Assembly (NCBI GenBank): GCA_950022295.1
Contig: OX465599.1
Location: forward strand, 291,235,501 to 291,299,500
Length of the DNA: 64,000 nucleotides
DNA from: Bromus sterilis
Taxonomy: Eukaryota > Streptophyta > Magnoliopsida > Poales > Poaceae
Reading direction: 5' to 3'
The stretch's first letter is position 1. Each line of letters opens with the position of its first letter. Shown one piece after another: positions 1-13,718 of this stretch. A model generated the notes under the pieces. It made no database searches. It worked only from the letters and a program-made list of their open reading frames with translations, and had not been told where the DNA came from. A program made the position numbers and the translations under genes.

Positions 1-960
1 GTTGTTGCTATGTTGAGTTTGCTGGGATCTGATGGATTATGAGACTATGTTCAGATTGTGATTGAGTAATATATTTGATTCTCCTCTTTTATATTTATGT
101 TCTTGAGTAATTCTTGCATGTTCTCCATTGTTGTTTATTTCTTTGGCCAAGTAGTAGGTAGTGACTCCAAGAGGGAGCGTTATGCATGATTGTGGGTTCA
201 TGCCCCCTGATGACTAGCTTGATTGACAGAAACATGAGTCTAGGGGATGTGCTGTTGCCACAAGGGAGAAAACAACGGTTCGTTTACTTGAGGGTGCAAG
301 TATTGTTTACTTTACGCAAAGTTCTTTAATGCAGTTGTCTGTTGCTTTGAGTTTACACTTTTGGTGGGATTCGCAACTTAATACCAGCGAGATGTTCTGG
401 ATAGATATCTCAAGGTGGATGATTAGTTGTAGATGCAGATGGATTTCGGTCTACTTGTCTTGGCGTACAGCCCATGCTTTTGAGCCTCTTCCTTTCTTTA
501 TAGAATAGTTAGCATTGGTTTGCGCACATAATCCTGTCAATTGCCCAGCTGTAATTTGTTTACTTCGCATGGCTATTTTATTGTCTTTTGGGAGAGAGAC
601 ATCACTAGTGAACATCATGGGACCCCGGTACATATTTCCAACACTGTTTACACCCACTATTTATTTTCTGCTTTATTTATTTTTTGTTGCTATTACTATC
701 ATTATTATCCCATACGTTTGATCCTTTGTAAACAATAAGGCCGGAGGGATTGACAACCTCTCTGAACTCGTTCGGAGCAAAGTTATCTATTGTGTGTGCA
801 GGTCCACGTCAACCGCTAATTTTTGGCGCCGTTGTCGCCTACCTGTCGTGGTCGGAGTCCTACTGGAGACAAACCTTGGTATCTTAACCGAGGGAAATTT
901 GCTGTTGTCTACATCTCAAACTTCCACTTTGGGTAACCAACGAGGGGCGAGAAGCCATCA
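1..960 (+). mobile_element. Element H 5' LTR (A-type), truncated by window start
   Basis: This is the 3' part of an A-type LTR. It aligns along its length with the complete 3' LTR at 50702-51661 and ends in GAAGCCATCA just before a tRNA-Asp PBS. The first ~670 bp, including the TGATACG start and TATA region, lie outside the window. A hand comparison of about 570 bp with the 3' LTR gives roughly 5-6% difference, so it is an old insertion. Confidence 0.93.
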
Positions 961-971
961 AAACTAATTTC

Positions 972-989
972 TGGCGCCGTTGCCGGGGA
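972..989 (+). promoter_or_regulatory. Primer-binding site of H (tRNA-Asp)
   Basis: TGGCGCCGTTGCCGGGGA lies 11 bp after the LTR end. It is the exact complement of the 3' end of plant tRNA-Asp (TCCCCGGCAACGGCGCCA). This fixes H as plus-strand and 1-960 as its 5' LTR. Athila-type Ty3/gypsy elements commonly use this primer. Confidence 0.95.
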
Positions 990-1161
990 CTCCACTCTTC
1001 GAGATAGGGGAGTTGCACACTATCTTTTATCTTTGCTTTTTAGTCTTGTTAGTTTACCTTTCCAGTTTTTGCTTTCGCCTTTGTGTCTTATATGAAAAAC
1101 CACAAAAATAGTTGCTACATTTTGCCTTTGTCTTGCTTTGCCTAGTGATGCTATCCTCACC

Positions 1162-1498
1162 ATGGGTGCTGAACCACCCAAATATGGAAGGATGGACATG
1201 TTTCACTTGGATCGTCTTCGATCAATTTGTGCTCGCGCTAAAAACCCAACCGACTTGGTTGAGGGAAAATCATTGGATGAGCATGCTCATTATACGCGGC
1301 ACCGACTATCTCAGAAAGGGAAACACTTATACGCTATGCTGAGTGTTTATGCCAAATCTATGATTACACTTGCTGCTCTAATATAGATCGTAAACACCTT
1401 CCTTTCCAATGTCAGTTTAATGACAATGAGATCCTACCTTCTTATTCAAAAGGTGTTTATGACTACTTTGATGTTGAAAAGATTGAAGAGTTTATTGC
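1162..1498 (+). pseudogene. H cargo ORF, N-terminal part (unknown function, broken)
   Basis: An ATG at 1162 opens a frame beginning MGAEPPKYGRMDMFHLDRL. It runs about 74 codons before a frameshift near 1380. The continuation, in another frame (...YDYFDVEKIEEFIA), reaches the insertion site of C at 1498, and the protein resumes at 47002 (FKGAYEIASLIEKYYD). No gag, zinc-knuckle, protease or pol motif is visible. It occupies the place where sister elements carry gag-protease, between the same 5' leader and the same 3' region. I recognise it only as a hypothetical ORF type common in Triticeae retroelements; its function is unknown. Confidence 0.7.
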
Positions 1499-2611
1499 TG
1501 ATAGTACGAATTCTCGTCCCTCGTTGGTTACCCAAAGTGTAAGGTTGAGATGTAGACAACAACAAGTTTCCCTCAGCGAAGATGCTAAGGTTTGAGTATC
1601 GAACCAGTAGGACTCCAAGATCGACAAGTTGGTGGTTCAGCAAGTGATGCGCCGTTTGATAATCACTTGCCTCTCCTGGACCTGCACACACAACAGATAG
1701 CTTTGCTCCCAACGAGTACAGAGAGATTGTCAATCCCTCTGACCTTGTTGTTTACAAAGGATAATACGCACGGGATAATAATGATAGTGATAGCAACGGA
1801 AAAGTAAATACTGAATGTAAATTGAAGGTGTAAACAATATTGGAAATATGGACCGGTGTCCTATGATGTTCACTAGTGATGTCTCTCTCCCAAAAGACGA
1901 TAAAATAGCCATGCGAGGTAAACAAATTACAGCTGGGCAATTGACAGGATTATGTGCGCAAACAAATGCTAATTATGCTATAAAGAAAGGAAGTGGCTCA
2001 AAAGCATGGGCGGTACGCCAAGACAAGTAGACCGAAATCCATCTGCATCTACCTACTAATCATCCACCTTGAGATATCTTTCCAGAACACCTTGCTGGTA
2101 TTAAGTTGTGAATCCCACCCAAAGTGTAAACTCAAAGCAACGGACAACTGCATTAAAGAACTTTGCGTAAAGTAAACAATCCTTGCACCCGCAAGTACAA
2201 GCACCGTTGTTTTCCCCCTTGTGGAAACAACACATCCCCTAGAATCATGTTTCTGTCACTCAAGCTACTCATCGGGGGGCATGAACCCACAATCATGCAT
2301 AACGCTCCCTCTTGGAGTCACTACCTACTACTTGGCCAAAGCAATAAATAGCAACGGAGAACATGCAAGAATTACTCTAGAACATAAATATAAAAGAGGA
2401 GAATCAAATATATTACTCAAACACAATCTGAACATAATCTCATAATCCATCGGATCCCAGCAAACTCAACATATCAACAGCAGAAATATTACATATGTGC
2501 CTCGATCATGTAGGGCAGCTCACGAGGTCTAATCCATGAAGAACAAAGAGGGGAGGAGAACATCACATAGCTACTGATCATAGACCCATGGTCCAAGGTG
2601 GACTACTCACG
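1499..2611 (-). mobile_element. C 3' LTR, distal segment
   Basis: Part of C's 3' LTR, from its terminal end (TGATAGTACG on the plus strand) to the D insertion site. The TSD TCACG is 2607-2611. The LTR resumes at 29555 (ATTCATCTGGGAAGC). The pieces sum to 1664 bp, against 1671 bp for the other LTR. Confidence 0.92.
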
Positions 2612-4884
2612 TGTAACACTCTCACTGTCAGTGAACAGTAATCACCATTACTGTTCAAAATTTTGCTTTGATGAACCTGGGTCGGATCAAAAATTCAAAT
2701 TGCCCTTGTGATGTTATTGAAAGCAATATAGCCATGGGCCTTGATCATCTTGAATCACAACAAGTCTAACCCCTTTGAATTGAAATCAACTCAAAACTCA
2801 AAGTGCCTTTTGGTGAATATTAAAAATAGATGACAATTAAACTTTGCTCAAAAATGGTGAAACCAATTTTGTAAAATGTATAATAATCATTTGATCATGT
2901 CCCTATAGTTTGGGAAATTTATTGAATTATAAAATAAATCAAAAAATTCTAAACGGTGCCAATATAGCACCAAATACCCATTATATATTCAAAAGAAATT
3001 CTAAATGAATTTCTTTTGCACCCAAACCTTTTGTGGTACTATTATATGGTGTGACATTAATTTAGGAACACTTGGCACATTTTATAAAATTCAATTTATA
3101 GCTAAAAAAGTACCAGCAGAAAAAGAAAAAAAGAAAGAAATAATGGAATAAAACGAAAAAGACTAAGCCTCACCCAGGGCGAAGCCCACCCTGGGCCCAA
3201 CCGGTCGGCCCACCCCACCACCTCCTTCCTCCCACTGCTCATCCTTGCTCGTTGTCTTCCCCATGGCCGTCCGTGGCCGTGGCTGCCTCGTGTCGGCCAT
3301 CCCCATCTTCCCCCGCGGCATAAGAAGACCCATGCGCCTCCATGCCCCTCCCACAAACCCTAGCAGCCGTTTTCCCCATCTCCCTCGCGCCGCCATCCTC
3401 TACTTGCCTCGGGCCGAACTTGCCCGTGGGCGCCGCGTCGTCGCAACCGCCGTGCCGTAGCGGCGAACGGCGTCGGCAGACCACGCCGCCATGTCTGTCC
3501 GCCTTCCTGGCCCCGACTTCATCTCCCCGACCCGTCCGACGTCACCTTCGGCCACCACGGCGCACGAATCACGCCGCGCCCCTGGAGACAGCCGCCGACG
3601 ACCTCGCCGGATGGGCGTCGCGCCGAAGTGCTCCGGCTTCCCTGGCCTCTCCCCTACAATCTCTGTGAGCCCCGCCCTCGATTCCCCCGCTCCCCTCCGC
3701 CGGACCATCGCCGTAGACGCCCTCCTTCGCCGGGGCCGGAGCCCCCTGGAGCTTGCGCTCCCTTACCCATGGTCGTGTCCCCTTGCGCGCTCCTCGCGTA
3801 GGCCTCGCCGCAGCGCGAGCCCCCCCCCTCACAGCGCCGCCCGTCGTGGTTACCCCCTCGACGGAGTAGACCTCGCCGGCGTGCCCCTGGTCGCCGGTGG
3901 GCACGCCCCCAGTGTTGATTACGGGGCTAATCCCCATTCATAATAACCCCCCTGCTAATTAAAGAGAGAAGATACCCCCCTAAGTCACTTACAAGTGGGC
4001 CTAGGGCCAGTGATTAAATTATTAGCTGTTAATAAAATGTCCCTGTGCCTTACATGTGGCCCCACCCAGTTAATTAACTATTTAATCAGATATTTAAAAA
4101 TATGTTAGAATGACATGTGGGCCCTGCCTATTTAGGAGTTGATTAAATTGATTAATTATAATATGTGCCTATGACAGTGGGACCCCATTGGTTAATTAGA
4201 ATTTATTAATTGAATTGTTAAAATGAGTGGCTGACATGTGGAGCCCACATGTCAGTACTGTTCTGGATAATGTTAGGATTTTTATTAATAAAAGGAAATT
4301 CAGAAAATCTTTTAAAATGATTTCAACTTCAGAAATTAATATCTTTTAAACCGTAACTCAGATTGAAAAACTTTATACATCAAAATTGATCAGAAAAATA
4401 TAACGAATATGGATACGCTACCCATACCCCCACCACCCCCATATAACCTACCGCACACGAGACATTCCCCCTCCGATTGCACTATCCGGTAATTAGCCGG
4501 TACCGGTAAAACTTTTCGGATGAAATTGTTCTGAACATGAAAGTTGTTCAGAATAGTTCAACTAAATCGGATACCCCACCCATACGTTTGTCCGATGTCC
4601 ACGACACTTCTGGCATGATCCCTTCCCCCTTCGGACACCCTGTCCGGTAATCACCCGGAGCTGGCTGTTCATCCCCGGAGGAATTCCCGCTCCGAGCATA
4701 TTGCTTCGTACTACGTTAGAGCATCGTTAACTTTTCATATGTCATGCCTTGCATCTGTTTGCTATGATTGCTTTGTATTTATTGTTTCTCCCCCCTTTAT
4801 TCTCCGGTAGATCTCGACGCTGACGCCGACAACACCGATGACGAGTACGACTACTTCGTCGACGACCGTACCCCTACCGTCGAG
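2612..4884 (+). mobile_element. D 5' LTR, first part
   Basis: From the LTR start to the E target site TCGAG (4880-4884). Internally it is AT-rich (2640-3120), then GC-rich (3170-3930; short proline/arginine-rich ORFs there are composition artefacts), then AT-rich with repeated ACATGTGG/CCACATGT motifs, including a perfect 10-bp inverted repeat at 4232-4254. Confidence 0.93.
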
Positions 4885-7800
4885 TGTGACGCCCCCAAAA
4901 TCAGACCTTGTACAGTAATCATACACGCAAGGTACACGATCGAGATCAGGGACTCACGGTGAGATATCACAACACAACTCTACAAATAAAATAATACAAG
5001 CTGTTTAATACAAGCCAGGGGCCACGAGGGCTCGAATACAACAGCTCGAGAGCACAAAGTCAGCGGAAGCAATAGTATCTGAGTACAGACACAAGGGTAC
5101 AAGGTTGCCTTAAGAAGGCTAGCACAAAAACAACACTCGATCGAAAAGGCAAGGCCTCCTGCCTGGGAACCTCCAAACTACTCCTGGTCAAAGGGGAACT
5201 CTACGTCGTAGAAGGCATCGGGGATCTTCACGTTGCGGTGGTCGGCATCGGGGATCTCCTGCTCCTGGACTCCAAGGCTCCAACGTCGACTGCAGCGGCC
5301 GATCAGGCAAAAAAATAAAAGGGAAAAATAAAGCAGGTGAGTATCTAGCATACCCGCGAGTCTTACGTCCGCTACTAAGCATTTATGCATTGTATCAAAT
5401 GGAAAGGGGAGGTTGTATATAGTGGACTGCAAGGTAGAAATCAGAATAAGGGTAAGAAGCTAGGCCTATCGAAGACTAGCATCTTCCGACGATGTCTTGC
5501 AGCATGAGGTAAGAATCAGCCAACAGTTTATATAAAGCATAAAGTAACAATGCAGCAGAAGTTGCTGCAGCATTGTATAATAATAAGTTGTAATAATTAA
5601 CAATGCCTCCGAGTTCACCTCCTCGACATCCCAGCGAGGAAGAAAACCCGGAACCATACAGTTTAATAATAATTGTTTGTAGTGGTAAGATCCAGCTTCA
5701 GCATAAAGTGTCCTGTTACCGTGGACACGGCTATCCGAATAGATTAATCTTCCCTGCAGGGGTGCACTTGTGTTACGCTACACGCACGGATCTCCAGGGT
5801 GGCGGGAACCTGGTTAGGGAACGCTCCATCGAGGCTATCCGACACTTCATAGCCCATCTTTCAAACTCAACAGAGAGGTCATCCGCCAGACTATATCCTA
5901 TGTACGCGGGGCTTTGGACCCTAACCCCGACGTACTCATGCACGGTGCGAGGCTGGACGGTGAAGTTAAAGCAAATACAAATAAGACAAAACCGCGCGAG
6001 AAAATAAGACAACACCACTTCCCGGCGCAGGCCGCGGTACTGCTGACGTCTGAAGAGTCCTCGGACAACACTACGAAGCAGAGGAGCCCATAACTCGTAA
6101 TTCCCACGGGTAGGTAGTGCGTACATGGCATATAGCCAACTCAAGACATCCACTGAACCATTAGTCATTTTAATTAACCTGCGTGACAACCGTTATCGTT
6201 GCCTCGACTTAACTGACCCGCGGACAACGACAGCAGCCAGGATCACCAGTACATCGGTGCCTGCCCCGTCGTCCCACCAAGTCACTGCGGTTACCAACAA
6301 GGTGAACCGTCTCCTTACCTTGTCTCGCGTGTGCTCCTGGGGGAGCTCGACTTTCGTGGTTTGGTAACTCTCGCGGCCAACGATCAGGGGCCAAGCACAC
6401 CGATACACTGGTCGTACCCTCCCTGTCGTCCGGTCGCAATACCACTCGCGGGCACCGTTGGGTCGCCCGACTTCTTACCTTTAAGGACACCAGTTGGTTC
6501 GAGTTCCTACCATTAAGTGAAACTAGGAGGTATCACCCTCGATGGCACACTTAAAAAGATTTGACAGAGACATCAGCGGAATGAACTAAAGAGGTAAACC
6601 TCGTATCATCTCGGTGATGCTACGCTACTGAGCAGACGAGAGTGAAATACAAGTCCATTCCACTCGTAAGCCAAACTCGAAGCGACTCGGCAGAGTCTCG
6701 CCGTTGTAGGTTCCCTAGGGCGTCTGCATTGATCCGTACCTGTTGCAGTTGTAATATATCGTTCCCGCGATCACTCCCAAAGTGATCACGACCCGCTATG
6801 CAAAACCTAGCTAATAATGCGCAGGGTTTACTGCTGAATAATGCATAAGTAATAATAGGCAGTATAGGATTAAAGGAAGGTACATCAAGGGCGACAAAAA
6901 TAGGCTATGCAATTGAATAGGTAAGCAACGTAGCAGCAGCAGTAACAATGCCTAGTGCAAGAAATGTACGGAAAGATAGGCGATATCTGGGGAAGAGAAT
7001 GGCTCAGCTTGCCTGGAAGCTCGACCGTAGGGGTAGGGTCGTCGACGAAGTAGTCGTACTCAGCAGCGGTGTAGTCGGCGGCAGCGTCGAGGTCTACCGG
7101 AGAATAAAGGGGGGAGAAACAATAAATACACAGCAATAATAGCAATACAAATTCAAGACAAGGCAAACGCGGTGTTGGCGGTGTTCCAACGCAGTGTTAA
7201 GTATTTTAGTCAGAGCGGGAATTTATCCGGGGATGACTCATCGGTACCGGTTGATTACCGGACCGATGATCCGGAGGGGGAAAGGTTCATGCCGGAGGTG
7301 TCGTGGACATCCGACAAATGTATGGATGGTGTAACCGTGCTAGTTGAAACATTCCGAACAACTTTCATGTTCGAAATAAATTCATCCGGGTACTTTAGCA
7401 GTACCGGACAATTTATCGGACAGTCCGTCCGGAGGGGGACGGTTCGATGTTCGTCGTGTTAGAGGGGTGTGATAGACATACGGATAGCGTATTTGTATTC
7501 TTTATATTTTTCTGATCAATTTTCATGTATAAAGTTTTTGAATCTGAGTTACGGTTTAAAAGTTATTGAATTTCAAAGTTTTAAATCAATTTAAATGATT
7601 TTTGGAATTTCTTTTATTATTAAAATAGAAACATTATCCACAAGTCTATCCAGAACAGTACTGACAGGTGGGACCCATATGTCAGCCTCTGGATAATTAA
7701 AACAATTACTTTATCTGTTTAATTAGAACATGGGGTCCACATGGCATAGTCATATCATTTTAATTAAACCTAAAAGCAGTGGGACCCAGTTGTAAGTCAC

Positions 7801-8235
7801 ACAGGGGGGTTAATCTGTTTAATCTTTACTTATGGTTTAATTAGGGACATGGGGCCCCATGTGGCAGTGAGGTTAGGGGGGGGGGTTGACTAACCCACGG
7901 CTTACGCAGTCGTGCCCGCCGGTGAGTAAGGCACGACGGCGAGGCCACGGCGGACTGCTCAGGTGACCATTTGGCGAGCGGGAGGCTGGAATCGAACACG
8001 CTAAGCATAGCGCATCCACTGGGGCCCGTCATGGTCAACGGGAGCGCCCACAACGACGGCTACGAAGGACACCGGCGACGGCCGGAGCCTGTGCTTGCGG
8101 GGACGGCGACATGGGCAACCATTTCCAGCGCGAGATGGGGGGAAACAAGTGCGTGCTCACCGTGAGTCCAATGGCGGGGTCGGGGAAGACGGGGAGGTGT
8201 TGTAGCAGTGGTAATCGACGACGAGGCGCGTCGCG

Positions 8236-11200
8236 TGTAGGGCCCGATATGCGGTACTGTTCCAGATCTAGATGTTTCCATCCAGATCCGGGGACGAAGC
8301 ACATATCGGTGCCACCGCGACATATGACGAAGTCATATGCCCCGGATTTCCAACATGATATCACAACATTATAGATACAAGGATACAGCATCTCATACAA
8401 TCGGCATACAACTGCCTTAATACAATACAACAGCGGAAGATATATGTCTGGGTACAGACTACAAGCAAATGCCTAGTGGCAAAGAGAAAAACATCGATCC
8501 CCATAACCACACGGGCCCAGGCCCTCCGCCGGGATCCGCCTAACTAGTCGTCGTCGAGTCTCCATGTGAAACGTCGATCACCATACCTGTTGTCAATCAA
8601 GAACCCTGAAAAGAGTTTGGGGGTAGTATCATGAGTACAGAGGTACTCAGCATCCAACTGTAGTGGTCATCTGACCCAGCAAGGACTTCATCACTCGTCA
8701 TTCTAGGACAACTAGTAGTTTACGGTAAGGAAGGGATAAGTGGTGAGGTTGCTGCCGCACTAGCATTTATGAAGTGGCTAACGATCTAGAGAGTAAGGTA
8801 AGAAGCCAAGCATTCGATGAGGAATCGCCTCCAACAAGTCTTGCTATCAGCTACTTATGCAAACATAACACCTATCCTATCCTTGTCCTCCTCTTCGCAT
8901 CCCGACGAAGAAGAAGCAGTCAAGGCACACACACACGTTGATCAAGTTATATTAAAATTATCTCATCTGTTGTTGTCTATCAACAAGGAGTAGGTCTCAA
9001 GTCGTCCATAACCGTGGACACGGCTTCTCGCAAAGATTTAACACTGCAGGGGTGTACCAACTGCCCATTACAAGGCGTCGCATGCTCGCCCATCTCTCTC
9101 GGATGCTACCCATTATAGGCAACCATTTTATGATTTAGTTCCAAGAGATCCGAAATGAGAGGTCTCTCTAACTAACAACGAACAAATCCGGGTGGCCCCC
9201 GGGGAGTCGACACCCAATCCAAAAGCTGGCCACGCTCTCGGATCGGACTCTTCCGTAAGGCTAAGGTCGGGGTTAGTCTCGCCTATATAACAGGGGACTT
9301 CCCTAGCTCACCAAGTGTGGACCAACAGAGGAACTAAGTCTCCGCTGGCCTGAGTTGTTTGAAAACTACTGGCAGCTGACCAGCACACACACGGTTTCAA
9401 ATGGTAAATCAGCTTGGGCCACCACTATAAATGTTTGAAGCTAGGTAGGTAAGAAAAGGGGACCCCATAAAATCCCACACGCAATTAGGCACGCTTAGTC
9501 TTAAAACCAATACCCGGATCTCGGGTCCTAGGTGACTCGAATGGAACAAAGCGTCGGGGCGGGATAGCCTAGACCTTCCATCCTTCGTCGAATATAGTCA
9601 ACATTATAATAATCATATCATCAACAACAATATAATAATGATAAATGTGATATCCCAACCCAAGGAGTAACAGGGTAACATCGTAGCATCCTAAGCATGC
9701 ATACTAAGCAGGGGCTGAGCAACGAGCAATAGTAACATAGCAGTACATGGTTTGCTGGGAAGGGACATGGTTGTATCGGTTTGAAAGAGGCTGTAAACAT
9801 GTGGTAGGATCAAACATCGAACCTAACCTAGAATAGCATCCAAACCGCTGGTTGAAATATAATGGATCATAAGTAATGTATAGTCCTTGCCTGTTGATAA
9901 GTCGGGTTCCAAAGGTGTAGCTGATCGCAAGCTCGCATCGTCTCCGAAGGTACCCGCGGGAGCACACAAGACGATAAACACTGGAAAGCAATCAATGAGC
10001 AAGCACTCTATTACTACGGGGAAGCACAAGATCAAGAAGACATCACACGACACGGCAACGCGATACGTATCTATCGTCGAGAACGGTTACTAACAGTTTA
10101 AGTGGGGTATCGGTCACACACGACGTATACCACACGTTTACGGTGGTTTAAGTTGTTTAGCTACAGGTGATCAACCAACGGTTGTTAACATGGCAACTCA
10201 AGCAAGCATGGCATAGCACACAAACATGTCAAGAGGTGAAGCACAAAGTAAACTATCTATGCTAGACAATTTAAGTGACGCACAATCCTAAACATGGCAT
10301 AACACTAAGTCCCGCACGATGATTAAAGGATTTGGTACTGTTCTGTCCTAAACCATATTTTAGGTTGGTTAACAAAAGCAAACAATAGCATAAACACAAC
10401 GTACATGAAAAACTAATCAAGTTACATATGAAGAACACCCCAAACGGAGTTACGGTTAAAAAGATATAAGCAAAACAAGTTACGGGCACAAACTGCCAAC
10501 ATCACGAAGCACACTTTAGAGGAAATCATAAACAGGTTAAACAATGCAAACATGCTCACAAATGATATTGAACTAAAGTAGACATGACAGGGAAGGCATA
10601 GCAAAAAGAATCATGCAAATAGGCATCATAGATCAAAAGATATTAAGCAAACAACATGGTATCGCAAAGTAACAGACTTAGTGAAAAATTGAGGTGGCTG
10701 TCAAAAACAGCAGCATAGCAACTTTGGAGCTAAATATCTATATGAACAGCAAGCATATCATGGAAAAGCAATACATGGGATGAAAGTAGACATGATGCTT
10801 AACAATATGCAATTGGAATCACTCAATTCCGATAAACGGTCGCGACACACTCGTCGACCGAAGTTGCAACAAAATATAAACAGCAGCACACTAACAGCAG
10901 GATAGCTAATTTGGAGCAAAATATAATCATGATGCAGCAAGCAATTATGGCATTTGAATGCATGAAACTGAAGTAGAAACAATGCTTAACGCAACGCAAA
11001 AGGACTCACTCAATTCCGACGTACGGTTGCGAAGCAACCGTCGCCCGAAGTTGCAATAAAATAACAAGTTTCAGCACAGCAGCAATAGAAATTTGTAGCA
11101 GTTTAATGCCCACTTTAGCACACAATTACACAATTAAGATGATTTGAAATGCAAAAAATTTCTACATACGAATGCTAGAGCACGCAAAACTGAGAAACTT

Positions 11201-12500
11201 TCGTTTTGGGGGCACGTTCATCGGAGCTACGGATTAACGGGAAAATGCATCGCAAACAGGCATCAGTAGCAAAATACGGAAAGATTTAGAAAAAATTCGC
11301 AGGGGGTAACTAACTAACTAAAAAAAAGCAGGCCTCACCATGGGCATTGGCCCAACTGGCCAGGAGCCTGGGAGGCTTCGGGCCGCTCTGGAGGTGGGCC
11401 GTGGGGGCTGCAGGTCGGCCCACCCGTGCTGGAGCCGAGCGGCTCGGCTGGAACCGCACCAGGCGGCGGCGGCGGCGGCTCCCGCGCCGGCCACCGGCGG
11501 CGAGCAGGCAAGGCGGGGCGAGGGCGGACGGGGCCCCGGAGGCGCGCGGGACCGGGGGCGCGGTTGTCGACGTTCCAAGGCGGCGGGGCTTGGGCCTCCG
11601 GCGGCGAGCTCCTGGCCGTAGCAGCCTCCTAGCTCCATGGTCGTGGCTTCCAATGGCGGCCTGCAGGGAAGAGGAGAAGGAGGTGAGACGAGGGAGAGCA
11701 GGAGGAAAGGGAGAGAGAGGAGAAGGGGTGGCGCGGAGGAGAGGGAGGCCGGCGGCGGCTCGCCGGCTGGCCGGAGCAGTGGAGAGCCGGCGGCGGCGTC
11801 GGGTCCGAGGCGGCTGGGAGAGGAGAGAGAAAGAGGTGGAGGGGCTGGGGGGTGACGTGGCACTCATCTGGGCCATCAGATCTCAGATCTGATGGTCCAG
11901 ATTCGAGGTAGGGCTAGGGTTTCGAAAACTGGGGTATTTGGGGGCAATTTTGGGGCAAAAACAGGGGTGTGGATGCAAATTTTGTGCTAGGGAAACCCTA
12001 GAAATGGGTGGGAGTGTGGTGGTCTTTATATAGCCCCGGTGGCTGGCAGTTTGCGAAAACATCCCCAATTTTTCTCTCGCGCGTGCAGTGCTCACGTTTC
12101 TGACCGCCGGGGGTCCGTAGTACCTCCGATTCGGGTAAAACTTCGAACTGCGCGATCAGTGCGTCCAGCCGGCGCCGTTCACCTCGTGCTGGAACCGTTC
12201 CGAGAACACTTTCCGGCGCTCTATAAAAATATCCCGTTTAATTATTAAACGGGGTTTTTCGTTCCGTTGGCTGCGGATGGTCTCGTGCGGTTTTCGCGAC
12301 GATGATTGGGTGAAACCCGGTGTCGCAAAGGTCGAGTGTCAGGGTGGCAAGGGTCGGTCTCCGTCCCGTACGAGATAATAGGGGGAAAAATAATCGTCGA
12401 TCGATAAATCGGGGATGCAAACACCGCAAACAAATCAGACAATCAAACAAATCACACCGAAAACAAAATTTTTGATTTTTCTGAAAACTGGGCTGTTACA
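8236..12500 (-). mobile_element. F: solo large LTR of a related family in E 3' LTR
   Basis: 4265 bp between TSDs TCGCG (8231-8235) and TCACG (12501-12505), plus-strand ends TGTAGGGCCC...GGGCTGTTACA. No terminal direct repeats and no PBS or PPT, so a solo LTR. It shares CCGTGGACACGG and CTGCAGGGGTGTAC blocks (8990-9060) with E in the same orientation, so it is a diverged relative of D/E in minus orientation. Canonical TATATAAAG on minus is at 12024-12033. GC-rich leader is 11340-11870, otherwise AT-rich. Confidence 0.85.
12024..12033 (-). promoter_or_regulatory. TATA box of F
   Basis: Minus strand CTATATAAAG, ~470 bp from the LTR start, just upstream of a GC-rich leader. Fits a U3 promoter. 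Confidence 0.6.
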
Positions 12501-13718
12501 TCACGGCCGGCAACAGGGAACGACCCGATGCACGTGAGGCAGGGCGTCCCGGGAGAAATTGGTTGCGCAGGGGGACGTAGCCGTGCACGGCGGCTCGCCT
12601 GGACAAGCTCTCCCACGCCGGGGAGCATGATGGCCACATCGGCTACGAAGACGCGGCCATGGTGGGCTCGGGCAAGGTGGAGAAGAAGAGGGCGAGGGGG
12701 GAGAGGGGAGTTAGAAGAGGGACCATGGGGTAGTTGGGCTCGCCCTTATCGCCTCCACGAGGGAGCAGGTGAGGGGGCAGGTGAGGGGGGGGGGGGCAGC
12801 TCGGCGCTCTGGCCATGGCCATGCTGCCACGGGAGGGGGAGCAAGTGAGGGTGGTTGGGGTGGGGGAGAGAGGAGAGAGGAGGGGGCGGGGCTCGGGTGG
12901 GCCTCGCCCCAGGCAGGATTAGGGGGTTTTCTATTTTTTTTGTTTTTCTTTCTTTTTTGTTTTAATTTATTCTAAATACTTTTGTATTTTTGTAAAATAT
13001 GTAATAGGTTCCATAATTAGTGTTATGCTCCATTTCAATGCTACAAAAAGTTTGGGGCATTTATAAATTCATTTGCATTTTTTTATTCAAAAAGATATTA
13101 AATGGCATTGTTTTGCTGCTGTTTTATTTGTTTAACATTTTTAAACATGGTAATAAAATCCCATTTCACTTTTAATATAGCCTACTGTTATTTAGGCATT
13201 TTATAAAATTGGTTTCACAAAAATTTTTGTTCATTTAAAATTTGCACTTGTTTATTTTATTCCATGGCAATTTAATAATTTCCTAAAGCTATTGTTTTAT
13301 TTCATTTATTATTCCTAAAACACTTTAACTAAAATAACTAGTGCTATGATAACCATGGCCTAATGATTGCTAGGCATTATATAAATACATTCCATCATAA
13401 AGGTCCCACTATAGTTTTCATTTTCATTTTAAATTCCATAAAAATTTCGATAACCCAACATTGGTTTCATAATCATCATTGCCATGGGATTACTCTAATG
13501 ACTAAGGATGAATTGGTTTAACCCAGATCAAGGTGATTGACATGCCTCCACAATTCCTGGAGCAAAGTTTTTTAATTTACCCAATTTGAAAATTTTATCC
13601 GGGTTGGAAATTGACAGAGCTATGATCAAAGGTGATCAAGGCTTGATCATCAACAGTAATGGTCACTAACAGTGGGATCACTGTAGTGATTACTGTTACT
13701 GATTCTGAGCGTGTTACA

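Larger units (their letters stand above)
4885..13718 (-). mobile_element. E 3' LTR, interrupted by F
   Basis: TGTGACGCCCCC at 4885 to CGTGTTACA at 13718. The LTR is continuous with the 15258-19880 copy except for the F insertion. It includes GC-rich parts (7900-8235 and 12505-12900) and an AT-rich U3 (12930-13700). Confidence 0.93.

Noticed and set aside
3342..3943. Pro/Arg-rich ORFs in D LTR (also 25912-26594)
   Set aside because: The two LTR copies diverge with changes in several frames and there is no domain; LTR leader composition explains it.
11310..11892. Overlapping ORFs of ~180 codons on both strands in F
   Set aside because: Open in several frames at once, as expected from GC-rich repeats (GGC/CGG runs); no recognisable protein.
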